Below, in pieces: positions 35,990 to 47,700 of a DNA stretch of 64,000 nt; position 1 is the first letter of the stretch, and every line of letters starts with the position of its first letter. The notes below the pieces were generated by a model, which saw only the letters and a program-made list of their open reading frames with translations, was not told the origin of the DNA and searched no databases. Made by a program: the position numbers and the translations under genes. The DNA comes from Cynocephalus volans (taxonomy: Eukaryota; Chordata; Mammalia; Dermoptera; Cynocephalidae), in assembly GCF_027409185.1 (NCBI RefSeq), contig NC_084466.1, forward strand, positions 72,832,501 to 72,896,500. Reading direction: 5' to 3'.

Positions 35990-36310
35990 ACATGTGATTT
36001 TATTGTTTTATTTTTATGTTTTTAAACTATCCTTTTGTTACTGACTTCAAATTTCATTTCACTGAGATCAGAAAACATGACCTATTTGGTGCTGATTTCT
36101 TAAAATACGTTAATGATTTTAAAAGCCTAACACAAGGCCAATTTTTGTAAAATTCTGTATGTGCTTAAAAAGAATATGGATTCTTATACTTTGGGATGTA
36201 AAGTTACCTACGAAATAGAGGCCTGAAATCCTTTATTTGCAATTCTAAAACTCAAGTCTCCAATGTTAAGATTTTTGTATCACGTTTTATAAATAAATCT
36301 GATTTGACCT
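35990..36310. mobile_element. Old L1M-type fragment
   Basis: 'ttcatttcactgagatcaga', 'aaacatgacctatttggtgc' and 'ctgtatgtgcttaaaaagaa' with 'tatggattct' match a segment common in old L1M elements ('...gtggtcagagaacat...', '...cacttgaaaagaatgtgtattct...'). Strand relative to ORF2 is not settled. Confidence 0.5.
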
Positions 36311-36699
36311 AAACAAATTCTGTAACAAAAACTTGTCCTGAACTAAAAGGCAGCTACTTAGTTCCTTTATGTATTATTTATTTCTTTAGCCAAAGAAATA
36401 TTAATATTTGATTAGGGAGTCCTGTGCTAGATCCCACCAGGAATGCTGTATGATGTATAGCATATGAATTATATTATTTTTCTATATTACAAGAAACTCA
36501 AATTCTGAAATTCATCTGATTCTGTAGATTTGAGATATGATCTTTGCTTTAATTTTGAAATTTTTTGTTTATCATTTTAGGAAAAAATAATGTCAAAACT
36601 CTATACCTAAATTCTTGATTCAACTATTCCTTCCCATGTTTCTGTCCATTATCGCATTACATATTTAGAGGTTATAATGTTTGCTGCACATATGCTCAA

Positions 36700-37290
36700 C
36701 TTTTATATTAGTTACTCTTTAAGCATTACAAATTACCTCATATTTATTGACTTAAAACAATACATATTTATTCTGTGGGTCAGGAGGCTGGGCATAACTT
36801 AACCAGGTTCTCTATTAACAGTCCCACAAGACAGAAATGAAGGTGTTGGCCAGGCCACATTCTCACTTGGAGATTTGACTATAGAATAGTCTCCTTCCAA
36901 GTTCTCTCAAGATGTTGGAAGAATTCATTTTTTGCAGCTGTAGAGTTTATAGCAACTAGCTTCTTCAAAGCCAGCAAAGGAGAGAAAGAGTGATTGACAG
37001 AGAAAGAGAGAGGCTGCTTGTTGGAGGCTCTGAATTCGTGGAAGTCATGATCTCTCTTTGAATAGGCTCACCTTAGGTCAGACCCACCCAGAATGAGCTC
37101 CCTTTTGATTAATTTAAAGTCAACTGATTATGGGTCTTAATTACCTGCATAATTCCTTAACTTTTGCCATATTCTATTAATTGGAAGCAAGCTACAGGAC
37201 TTGACTACACTTAAGGAGAGAGAATTATAGAAGGGTGGGGTCATTGGGGGAAGGGGTATCATCTTAGAATTATGCCTATCCCAACGTTGA
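36700..37290 (-). mobile_element. Probable LTR-type interspersed repeat
   Basis: The stretch 'acttaaaacaatacatattta' with 'ttctgtgggtcaggaggctg', 'aaggtgttggccaggccac', 'ttgccatattctattaattg' and 'gaagcaagctacaggactt' with 'ggggtcattgggg' matches a common mammalian LTR consensus that I know by pattern but cannot name safely. Read in this direction it looks like the complement of an LTR. Confidence 0.5.
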
Positions 37291-38700
37291 AATATCATCT
37301 CATTATTCTATTGTGCCTTTTAAAAAATATATAACATTCTTTCTTTGCCCCATATGATATTTTCCCCTATAAAGTATGTTTTTTCAACTTTTCATCATAC
37401 TATTATCTGATGTGATTTTTTTAATACAATATATTTCTGGATCTGTTTTTAAAAGCCAAATCATTAGGTTTAACATTTTCATTGGGGGCCAATATGCCAT
37501 GATAATATTTACTTTATCATATTGTTTTATATTTTTAAATTTTTAAAAAATTTCTTCATTTGAAAGTTGTGCGTCCTACTTGTAATCTTCTGGTTTCTCA
37601 TATGTATATATTCATTAAGGACCAAATTTAGGTTTATTTTTCCCAATTTCTTGATTTTATCAGTATCTATGTATTGCTCCTGAACAACACAAGTATCATA
37701 GCATGTTCTCACCCAGATCTATTTTTTACATCTCTCCCCATCTCACACCACATTGGTAGCATCATAGTTTCTTGTTTTATGGTGATTCAGATACTTTCAT
37801 GGTTTCTTACTTACATAATAACAAATTTTACTAGGTTGTCCCTTACTTCCCATGTCTTAGTAATTCCTCCTTGGTTTATTTCTCTTCTTTCTGGGGTACT
37901 TCTTCCAAAAAGCAAAAAGTACTTGGGGGGGGGGGGTGCCGATAGAGGATTTGTGTGGGAAATTGCCTCCATTTTTATTTCTCCTCAATGATCCTGAAGT
38001 TTACGTTATTTTAACCACCATTTTTATGTCCCTGTGGAAATCTATTATATTTTTAATTATTTATTCACTTTAACTCTGTATAACCCTTTAATGTCTCAGA
38101 ACACTTCCTTAACCTGATCTACCAGCCCACTCTTTGATGATATGCACTCTGCCACTTAATCTTCTAATAAGTTTTTCATTTAAAGTGTTATATTTTTCAT
38201 ACTCAACATCTCCAGTTTGTTCATCCTCGTTATTATTTTTTTTCTGTTCCATATGTCTAATATCTTCACTTGTCTTTGAGTGTATTTATTTTGCTTATTA
38301 AAAATTATTTTACTTTCTGGTCTATTAAATCTGGTTCCTTTAATAATCTATTTTATTTTCTTTCTTTTTTTTTATAATGCTTGCTCTCTTATACGTCCTG
38401 TTACTTTTCATGAAATGCTACTTTGGCTGCAATATGCTCTGGAAGTATCAGTAAAGCCCAAACGAGAGCTCATTTTTCTTCAGGGAGGTTTACAGGAAGT
38501 AGAGACAGAGATACTCTAGCGTTACCATCTGGGCTCACCTACTCTCTTTGTCTCCAGCACTGTTGGAGGAATGTTTCTACCCTGCTCCAGCTTTTTTCTT
38601 CAATTAGTGCAAGTACTGACCTTTCTCCACCCCTTCCTTCACTCACTCCACCCCTATCTGACTGGTAAATCTGTGAATATTAAATTTCCCTGCATCATCC
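37291..38700. other. T-rich sequence, possibly further old L1M
   Basis: Continues the composition of 35990-36310 and may be part of the same old L1 split by the repeat at 36700-37290. A G13 run lies at 37925-37937. No conserved reading frame recognised. Confidence 0.35.
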
Positions 38701-40871
38701 AACTGAACATTTTCTTTCCTTTGAAGAGAGTTCTTAGAAAAAAATAAGTGTTCTCTCCTGCTTTTCTGGAGCTAGGTTGCCTATTCCAGGTCGATAAGTG
38801 CATCAGTCCAGATCCTCCAGGAAGAAGATCACAGATGTAAGAGATTTATTAATGGAAAAGAAATTGTGGGGAAAAATAGGAGGAAATAGCAAGAGCTGGG
38901 AGAGCTGACAGACCATTATAATCTGACATTTATGCAGAAGGGCAGTGGGGAAGGAAGAAAGGTTGGGTAAGAAGGTGTTAAACTGCAATGAAGTTCTACA
39001 AATATTTTAGCCAGGCTGATGGGGGATCCTTGAGCCAAAGTCAGAGGAATTCCCTGTCTCCCAAGAAGAGATCAGCCCTAGTATCATTGCCATGCGCAGC
39101 TGTTGTCTGGGTGCAGCCCGGGGAAAAATAGGAGGAGAGTATAACAAGTACGACGTCATGAAAACCGGGGAAAAGATTTTCAAGAACAACTAGTCAGAAG
39201 TATCAACACATCAAGTATCGCAATGTGTGTTTGTGGATATATTTGTACTGAATATAAATACAGAATCCACAGTCAGCTATAAAGCTGATTCTTTACGCAC
39301 CAAGAGAAGATATTTGTTCATAAAATTTTGTTTTCAAATGTAATAAAAATTTCTAAGATACTAAGAACATGCAACGTACTTAATTGTAGTTAAGATATTT
39401 GTTTAGCACCTATTACATATAATTCACTGCTATGGAAGATAAATAATTTCTTATAAATATACAGCATGTTACAATTTGTTAATCACTAGTCCTGTTTTCT
39501 AGGAGTTAATTATATTATCAGAGGCATTAGAAACACGATTGGCATCAGAATTTTTTTTTTTTTATAAATCACAGTTTGATATATAAATGTATTCTTACGT
39601 TAAGATTTAAAATTAATTAATTTAAAAATTATTACTAATATTTGCTTACTGCTGCCTTATTTTCTTCACAATCTTAGTAAAAGTGGATATTTGCAGTAAG
39701 CATTTGAATTCTACATGGATTTTGCCTTTCGTGATTAACTGAGCAGCAATTAATCATGTTTTTCTCTTCCTCATTTATACACACATACTCACACACACAC
39801 AGCTGAGCCTAGGATTAAAGGATTTGAATATGTTATCTGTTTTTATCATTTCTTTATCTTTAGCAAGCAATGTAAACAGGAATTATACTTAGACTAACAA
39901 CATATTCAGCTTGTTATATTTTAGAACATGGGTTATCTTTGTATGCTGCCCAAATATAACCCAATTCAAATGTGATAAATATGACAATTCCTTCTTAAAG
40001 CTTTTCAGACTGTATTTTATTTCAAAAAGTTCTAAATGCTGTTTTTCTCTTGTTATATTCTCATAAGGACAGAATTGATATAACACTGAACTTACTCCTT
40101 CCTAAGTGTTAGGGTTTGCAGGTAATATGACATATATATAATTGGAAAAAAAAATTCAAAGTTCTTAGGCTGTTTTTCAATGACCTGTACAATCTAGACC
40201 CTGGCTATTCCTTTAAAACTTCCAAAACATGAGCAAGCACTTGGAATAGAACATAAAGAGGGTTTGTGCTGGGAGAAGGCTAGAAGAGGGGTGTGAGATG
40301 ACTAACGGGGAAAACTGGACACCTAAGAATCTAGAAAAGAAAACTGGAAAGCAAGATCCCACAAAGGAACTGTGAAGCAGTATCCAAGGTAATGAAGTGA
40401 TTTTAGAACTCTTTATAGAGATAGCATAACCCAAGCACTCAGCAGAGAAAACACATAAAAAGAAACATCAGGAATTGTGGTAGGTGGTGATGGCAAATTT
40501 GGAGAGAAACTGGCAATCTGTGCCCAGGTAAAGCCAGTCACCATAAGATAAAAATAGACACACTGAGATAAGTTTGAAAAAACACAAAACAAAACAGCAA
40601 CCAAAATTACTTACAAATTAGCACACTTTTCTGAGGTTCAGATGTTATGCTATTACTTGCCTGATCATACTCACCTGCACCATATATTTTATTAAGCATA
40701 ATTTTGGTTCTGGTCACTTACTTTCCAAGAGTTGCATTATATCTCTTATGATATCATGTTCCAGTCATATAAGCTCTTTCTCAAGAAAAGAGAAAGAAAC
40801 TTTTTAAAAAGCAGATCTCAATGTAACTCAAACTGCTGGATGTCACCTGGTCTTCCTCCATGATGTTGTTT
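38701..40871. other. Unassigned sequence
   Basis: A less AT-rich part at 38800-39190 and a short CA run at 39779-39801 are present. No gene or repeat family recognised. Confidence 0.4.
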
Positions 40872-40887
40872 CAAAATATACACACAC
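40872..40887 (+). repeat. Target-site duplication, left (L1 copy 2)
   Basis: The 16 bases caaaatatacacacac recur exactly at 47667-47682 after the A tail. Confidence 0.95.
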
Positions 40888-42426
40888 GGGAGTTTCAAGA
40901 TGGCGGCGGCTGCTGCGGCTGGCGCGGAGTAGCTGAGGTGTAAAAGGCGGCCACTGGGCCTCAGGCAGCCAGGAAACTTGTGGACCTTCCTCTCACCATC
41001 TCTTAAGGGAGGACTACAGCTGCTGGCCGGTCGTGGGGGCTCAACGCCACTTTGCCCCTGGCAGGAGAGGCTGCCTCATTTACAGGCAACAGCTTTGAAG
41101 TGTGGAGCAGGAAAAGAACTGATTCTTAGCTGCAAAAGCGAGTCTTGAAACAGGGAACACGGCGCCAGGGCTGCTGTGGATGCAGCCAGGATCCCGGAGG
41201 CTGGGGCCGCACTGAAGGCAGCCAGCTGCCCTATTCAGGATTCGAGGTTTCAGGCCGGCATTAAAGAAGACTCCTGGGAGCGCCCGAGCTGCGCCGCGAC
41301 TGAACAGCCCAAGGCGGCAGCACCGAGAACACGGAAGGCGACAAACCAGAGACAGAGAGCGAACACCCGACCTGGCACAGCACTGTGAGTGATCCCTGGC
41401 ACAGCTCTGTTCGGGGGGTGGATGCCCACGCGGCTCCCCGCCTGCACCACCAGGCCACTCACCGCCCTGGTGCTGCCTCCATTTTCCCAGGTGCGGGCAG
41501 CTCCGCCCTGCTCGGCCATCACTGAGCCCATTTGCTTGGCCTGGCACGGGGCTTTCCGGAGCCTGTGGGCCGGCCTCCTCTCCCACTCCCTCCGCGGTTC
41601 TCTGGTCAAGCTGGGGGCGTGGGGCGTCCCGACCAGTGTTGGGAGGGCAAGGAAGTACGGGCGGGCCGACTGTCACTCCACCACACCCTGGACTCCGGCC
41701 CCGGTAAACTTCCTGTTACTGGGAGGCAGATACCATCTCTGCGACCACCAGTTTGGAAAAAAGCCTAACGAATTTCTGGTTGGGAATAGTGTGATAGGAG
41801 AGTTCCCAGGTCCGCTTGAACCTGCCGGAGAGCAGGCTCCAGGCGGGCACTAGACTCGGTTTATACCGGGGGGATACAAAGGTGAACAAGACCCGAGAAA
41901 GATCTACACAGTGCTACAAAGGCACCCAGAGAGACCGGTCGTCTGTGCCTAGCAGAAACCTGGTAGACTTCCTGGGCGAGGCGGTGCTGAGCAGGGTCTT
42001 GAAGGCCCAGCTGATAGACGAGGGGTGCAGAAGACACACCCCAGCCCAGCACAGTGTGCACAGAGGGGGGAGACGTGCGGCCAGGGAGGAGGAGACTCGA
42101 CAGAAACCACACACCCGGTGGGGTCGCCACTGCACGATCTAACAGCCTGGGCCAGAGCACACGGAACGGGGAGAAGTCCTGTACAGGAAGTGAAAGCTCA
42201 ACAGAGATCACACACCCTGTGGTACGTGATCCACCAGCCCAGCAGAGTCCAAGCTGACCAGAAAGGTGGATCCCCGGAGAAGCCCAAGACCTGAGGCAAC
42301 CACACACACAAGACACTAGAGGCCAACTGAGCAGTCACGGCGGGAGCCATACCAAATTGGCAACCACAGCAACATCCTAGTTAGTCATTAGTCTCAAACC
42401 GGTGGACTGTGAAACCCCCTGCCACA
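40888..42426 (+). promoter_or_regulatory. L1 5'UTR/promoter region, copy 2
   Basis: GC- and CpG-rich leader. A YY1-type site 'caagatggcgg' lies at 40896-40906, nine bases from the 5' end, the same place as in primate L1s, where YY1 sets the transcription start. A roughly 97-base part present in copy 1 (14459-14555) is missing at about 41886. Long frames occur on both strands (see findings). In L1 biology this region drives the bicistronic RNA. Confidence 0.85.
40896..40906 (+). promoter_or_regulatory. YY1-like site at the L1 5' end
   Basis: 'caagatggcgg' fits the YY1 core AANATGGCG. Its place at +9 of the element, defined by the target duplication, parallels human L1. In copy 1 the matching bases are 'taagatggcag', a weaker form. 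Confidence 0.75.
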
Positions 42427-43407
42427 ATGAATAAACACCAAAAAAAAGACACCAGAAATACAAAAAATCAAGAAAGTACACCACCAAAAGTTAATAAATT
42501 TCAAACTCTAGATCCTATAGAAAAAGAAGCCCTTGAAATAACTGACAAGGAATTTCGAGTGATAATTCTAAGGAAACTGAATGAGATACAAGAAAACTCA
42601 GCTAGACATCATGATGAAATGAGGAAAAGTATACAGGATCTGAAAGAGGAAATATACAAGGAAATCAATGTCCTGAAAAAAAATGTAGCAGAACTTGCTG
42701 AACTGAAGAAGTTATTCAGAGAAATAAAAAACACAATGGAGAGTTTAACCAGCAGGCTTGTCGAAGTTGAAGAGAGAACCTCTGAACTTGAAGATGGGCT
42801 GTTTGAAATAACACAAGCATACAAAAAGAAAGAAAAAAGAATCAAGGACATGGAAGAAAATCTGAGAGAGATATCAGACAATCTCAAGCGCTCAAATATC
42901 CGAGTCATGGGTATTCCAGAAGGGGAGGAAAATGGAGATTCCATTGAAAACATATTCAACAAAATAGTGGCAGAAAACTTCCCAGGTATAGGAAAAATCA
43001 CAGATCTTCAGATCCAGGAAGCTCAACGATCTCCAAACGTATTCAACCCAAAAAGGCCTTCTCCAAGACATGTCATAGTCAAATTGGCAAAACTCAGAGA
43101 CAAAGAGAGAATCTTAAAAGCTGCAAGAGAGAAGCGTCAAATCACCTATAAGGGAGCCCCAATCAGGTGAACATCAGACTTTTCATCACAAACCCTAAAA
43201 GCTAGAAAGGAATGGGATGATATTTTCAAAATACTAAAAGACAAAGATTGACAGCCAAGAATACTCTACCCTGCAAGGCTATCCTTCCAAAATGAGGGGC
43301 AAATAGTATATTTCTCAGACAAACAAAAACTGCGGGAGTTCACTACCACACGACCACCCTTACAAGAAATCCTCAAGGGAGTACTGGGTTTGGTTCCTGA
43401 AAAATAA
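42427..43407 (+). pseudogene. ORF1: L1 ORF1, copy 2 (two nonsense codons)
   Basis: ORF1p would be 326 residues from the ATG at 42427, close to the usual 330-340. An in-frame ATG lies six codons upstream at 42409. Visible parts: a basic start, a Leu/Lys/Glu-rich coiled coil at about residues 40-130 for trimer formation, an RNA-recognition-like domain starting near 'NIRVMGIPEGEENGD' (about residues 155-170), and a C-terminal nucleic-acid-binding domain ending 'GLVPEK'. TGA codons at 43168-43170 (codon 248) and 43249-43251 (codon 275) cut off the C-terminal domain; copy 1 has CTA and TGC there. The frame is otherwise open to the TAA at 43405. The product would be truncated and probably unable to bind RNA well. 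Confidence 0.95.
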
Positions 43408-43594
43408 CTACCACTGCCGTAAAAACCTAAGAAAAATCTAAACCCGCTAGTACAATAAAAATGGCATTCATGAAGAGAAAACAAGCTAACAAAAACACTA
43501 TCTACAACCTAAGGAACCAACAAACAAAGAAACCAAACAGTAAATCAGAAAGCAAGGAACAAAAGACACCTAAGACAACCAAACAACCAATAAA

Positions 43595-46500
43595 ATGCTA
43601 GGAATAAATCAACAGCTTTCAATAACAACTCTTAATGTTAAAGGCTTAAATTCCCCAATTAAAAGACACAGACTGGCTGACTGGATCAAAAAGCAGGACC
43701 CAACTCTATGCTGCCTACAAGAGACCCACCTCACCCATAAAGATTCACACAGACTAAGAGTGAAAGGATGGAAAAAGATTTACCATGCAAACAGAAAAGA
43801 AAAACGAGCTGGAGTAGCTATTCTTATATCTGACAAAACAGACTTTAAACTAAAAACCATAAAAAGAGACAATGAGGGACACTACTTAATGATAAAAGGA
43901 CTGATCCATCAAGAAGACATAACAATCATAAATATGTACGCACCCAATGTTGGAGCAGCCAGATTTATAAAACAAACTCTATTAGACCTAAAGAAAGAAA
44001 TAGACACTAATACAATAATAGCAGGGGACCTGAACACTCCACTGTCAATATTAGACAGATCATCTAGGCAAAGAATCAGTAGAGAAACACAAGCTCTAAA
44101 CAAGACTCTAGACCAATTGGAATTGGCAGATATCTACAGAACATTCCACCCAACAACCTCAGAATATTCATTCTTCTCAGCAGCACATGGATCATTCTCC
44201 AGGATAGATCACATATTAGGTCACAAATCAAGTCTCAATAAATTCAAAAAAATTGGAATTATCCCATGTATCTTCTCAGACCACAATGGATTAAAACTAG
44301 AAATTAATAACAAACAAAACTCTGGAAACTATACAAACACATGGAAATTAAACAGCATTCTACTTAATGACATATGGGTCCAAGAAGAAATCAAGCAGGA
44401 AATCAAAAAGTTTATTGAAACTAATGAAAACAATGATACATCATACCAAAACCTGTGGGATACTGCAAAAGCAGTATTGAGGGGAAAATTTATTGCATTA
44501 AATGCTCACTTCAGAAGAATAGAAAGATGGCAAGTGAACAACCTAACACTTCACCTTAAAGAACTAGAAAAACAAGAACAATCCAAACCTAAAGTTAGCA
44601 GACGGAAAGAAATCATTAAGATCAGAGCAGAACTGAATGAAATTGAAAACCAAAAAACAATTCAAAAGATCAACGAATCAAAAAGTTGGTTTTTTGAAAA
44701 GATAAATAAAATAGACAAACCATTAGCATGGCTAACAAAAAAAAGAAGAGAGAAGACTCAAATAACAAAAATTAGAAATGAAAAAGGCGATATTACAACT
44801 GATTCATCTGAAATACAAGGAATCATTCGAGACTACTATAAACAACTATATGCCAACAAATTTGAAAATCTGGAGGAAATGGATAAATTTCTGGACACAC
44901 ACAAGCTCCCAAAACTGAACCGTGAAGACGTAGAAAATTTGAACAGACCAATAACAATAAAGGAGATTGAAGCTGTTATCAGAAGGCTCCCAACAAAGAA
45001 AAACCCAGGACCAGATGGATTCACAGCAGAATTTTACCAAACATTCAAACAGGAATTGACACCGATTCTTTACAAACTATTCCAAAAGATTGAAACGGAC
45101 GCAAATCTCCCAAACTCATTCTATGAAGCAAACATCATCCTGATACCAAAACCAGGTAAAGATATAACCAAAAAAGAAAACTACAGGCCGATATCCTTGA
45201 TGAATATAGATGCAAAAATCCTCACTAAAATACTAGCAAACAGAATACAGCAACACATACGTAAAATTATTCATCACGATCAAGTGGGATTCATCCCAGG
45301 GATGCAAGGTTGGTTCAACATATGCAAATCAATAAATGTGATACACCATATTAATAAACTCAAACACAAGGACCATATGATCATCTCTATAGATGCTGAA
45401 AAAGCATTTGATAATGTTCAGCACTCATTCATGACAAAGACCCTCTATAAGTTAGGTATAGAGGGAAAGTATCTCAACATAATTAAAGCCATATATGACA
45501 AACCCACTGCCAATATCATCCTGAATGGGGAAAAGCTGAAAGCTTTTCCTTTAAGAACAGGAACTAGACAAGGATGCCCACTCTCACCACTCCTATTCAA
45601 CATAGTGTTGGAAGTATTAGCCAGAGCAATCAGAGAAGAGAAGGAAATAAAGGGCATCCAGATTGGAAAAGATGAAGTCAAACTGTCCCTGTTTGCAGAT
45701 GACATGATCCTATATATCGAACAGCCTAAAACCTCTACAAAAAAACTGTTGGAATTGATAAATGATTTCAGCACAGTAGCAGGATACAAAATCAACACAC
45801 AAAAATCAGTAGCATTTCTTTTCTCCAATAGTGAAGATGCAGAAGGAGAAATCAAGAAAGCCTGCCCATTTACAATAGCCACCAAAAAAATAAAATACTT
45901 AGGAATTGAGTTAACCAAGGAGGTGAAAAATCTCTATAATGAGAACTACAAACCACTGCTGAGAGAAATTAGAGAGGATACAAGAAGATGGAAAGATATT
46001 CCATGCTCTTGGATTGGAAGAATCAACATAGTGAAAATGTCCATACTACCCAAAGTGATATACAAATTCAACGCAATCCCCATCAAAATTCCAAAGACAT
46101 TTTTCTCAGAAATGGAAAAAACTATTCAGACATTTATATGGAACAATAAAAGACCACGAATAGCCAAAGCAATGCTCATCAAAAAAAATAAAGCTGGAGG
46201 CATAACACTACCTGACTTTAAGCTATACTACAAAGCTATAATAACCAAAACAGTATGGTACTGGCATAAAAACAGACACACTGACCAATGGAATAGAATA
46301 GAGAATCCAGAAATCAACCCACACACTTACTGCCATCTGATCTTTGACAAAGGCACCAAGCCTATTCACTGGGGAAGGGACTGCCTCTTCAGCAAGTGGT
46401 GCTGGGATAACTGGATATCGATATGCAGGAGAATGAAACTAGATCCATACCTCTCACCGTATACTAAAATCAACTCAAAATGGATTTAGGATTTAAATAT

Positions 46501-47422
46501 ACACCCTGAGACAATAAAACTTCTTAAAGAAAACATAGGAGAAACACTTCAGGAAATAGGACTGGGCACAGACTTCATGAATACGACCCCAAAAGCACGG
46601 GCAACCAAAGGAAAAATAAACAAATGGGATTATATCAAACTAAAAAGCTTCTGCACAGCAAAAGAAACAATTAACAGAGTTAAAAGACAACCAACAGAGT
46701 GGGAGAAAATATTTGCAAAATATACATCTGACAAAGGATTAATATCCAGAATATATAAGGAACTCCACCAACTTTACAAGAAGAAAACAAGCAACCCAAT
46801 TTAAAAATGGGCAAAAGAGCTAAGTAGGCATTTCTCTAAGGAAGATATACAAATGGCCAACAGACATATGAAAAAATGCTCAACATCACTTAGCATCCGG
46901 GAAATGCAAATCAAAACCACATTGAGATACCATCTAACCCCAGTTAGGATGGCTAAAATCCAAAAGACTATGAACGATAAATGCTGGCGAGGCTGCGGAG
47001 AAAAAGGAACTCTCATACATTGTTGGTGGGACTGCAAAATGGTGCAGCCTCTATGGAAAATGATATGGAGGTTCCTTAAACAATTGCAAATAGATCTACC
47101 ATACGACCCAGCCGTCCCACTGTTGGGAATATACCCAGAGGAATGGAAATCATCAAGTCGAAGGTATACCTGTTCCCCAATGTTCATCGCAGCACTCTTT
47201 ACAATAGCCAAGAGTTGGAACCAGCCCAAATGCCCATCATCAGATGAGTGGATACGGAAAATGTGGTACATCTACACAATGGAATACTACTCAGCTATAA
47301 AAACGAATGAAATACTGCCATTTGCAACAACATGGATGGACCTTGAGAGAATTATATTAAGTGAAACAAGTCAGGCACAGAAAGAGAAATACCACATGTT
47401 CTCACTTATTGGAGGGAGCTAA
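43595..47422 (+). pseudogene. ORF2: L1 ORF2, copy 2 (1275 codons, two nonsense codons)
   Basis: The frame from ATG 43595 to TAA 47420-47422 is 1275 codons, the same length as human ORF2p. Endonuclease residues stand at the human positions: N14, E43, Y115, D145, N147, D205 and H230. Reverse transcriptase residues D600 (in '[11 protein letters not shown]') and D702/D703 (in 'FADDM') are also present. The C-terminal motif C-X3-C-X7-H-X4-C lies at about 46983-47036. Two stops interrupt it: TAG at 46487-46489 (codon 965) and TAA at 46802-46804 (codon 1070), each one base from a lysine codon. A 964-residue product would keep endonuclease and reverse transcriptase but lose the C-terminal domain. It lies 187 bases after ORF1. 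Confidence 0.97.
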
Positions 47423-47666
47423 AAATTAATATATAAATTCACACACACACACACACACAAACCGGGGAGGGGGGAAGAAGATATAACAACCACAATTATT
47501 TGAAGTTGATACGACAAGCCAACAGAAAGGACATTGTTGGGGGGGGGAGGGAGAAGGGAGGGAGGTTTTGGTGATGGGGAGCAATAATCAGCTACAATGT
47601 ATATCGACAAAATAAAATTAAAAGAAAAAAAAAGAAAAAAACGTCTTAAGGAAAGGAAAAAAAAAA
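47423..47666 (+). other. L1 3'UTR and double A tail, copy 2
   Basis: Contains a CA run (47442-47459), a G-rich purine tract (47537-47566), and 'atgtatatcgacaaaataaa' before an A-rich tail (about 47617-47641). A 15-base non-A piece, cgtcttaaggaaagg (47642-47656), then separates that tail from a second A run (47657-47666). Confidence 0.9.
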
Positions 47667-47682
47667 CAAAATATACACACAC
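47667..47682 (+). repeat. Target-site duplication, right (L1 copy 2)
   Basis: Exact 16-base match to 40872-40887, directly after the second A run. Confidence 0.95.
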
Positions 47683-47700
47683 AAACACTTAATTGCACAA

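Larger units (their letters stand above)
40888..47666 (+). mobile_element. Full-length, nearly intact L1 retrotransposon, copy 2
   Basis: About 6.8 kb with perfect 16-bp target duplications. Order: 5'UTR (40888-42426), ORF1 (42427-43407), spacer, ORF2 (43595-47422), 3'UTR and tail (47423-47666). No frameshift was found in either ORF against copy 1 and the expected protein order. The only coding faults seen are two stops in ORF1 and two in ORF2, so this copy is younger or better preserved than copy 1. The four nonsense codons still make it incapable of coding both full proteins. Confidence 0.97.
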
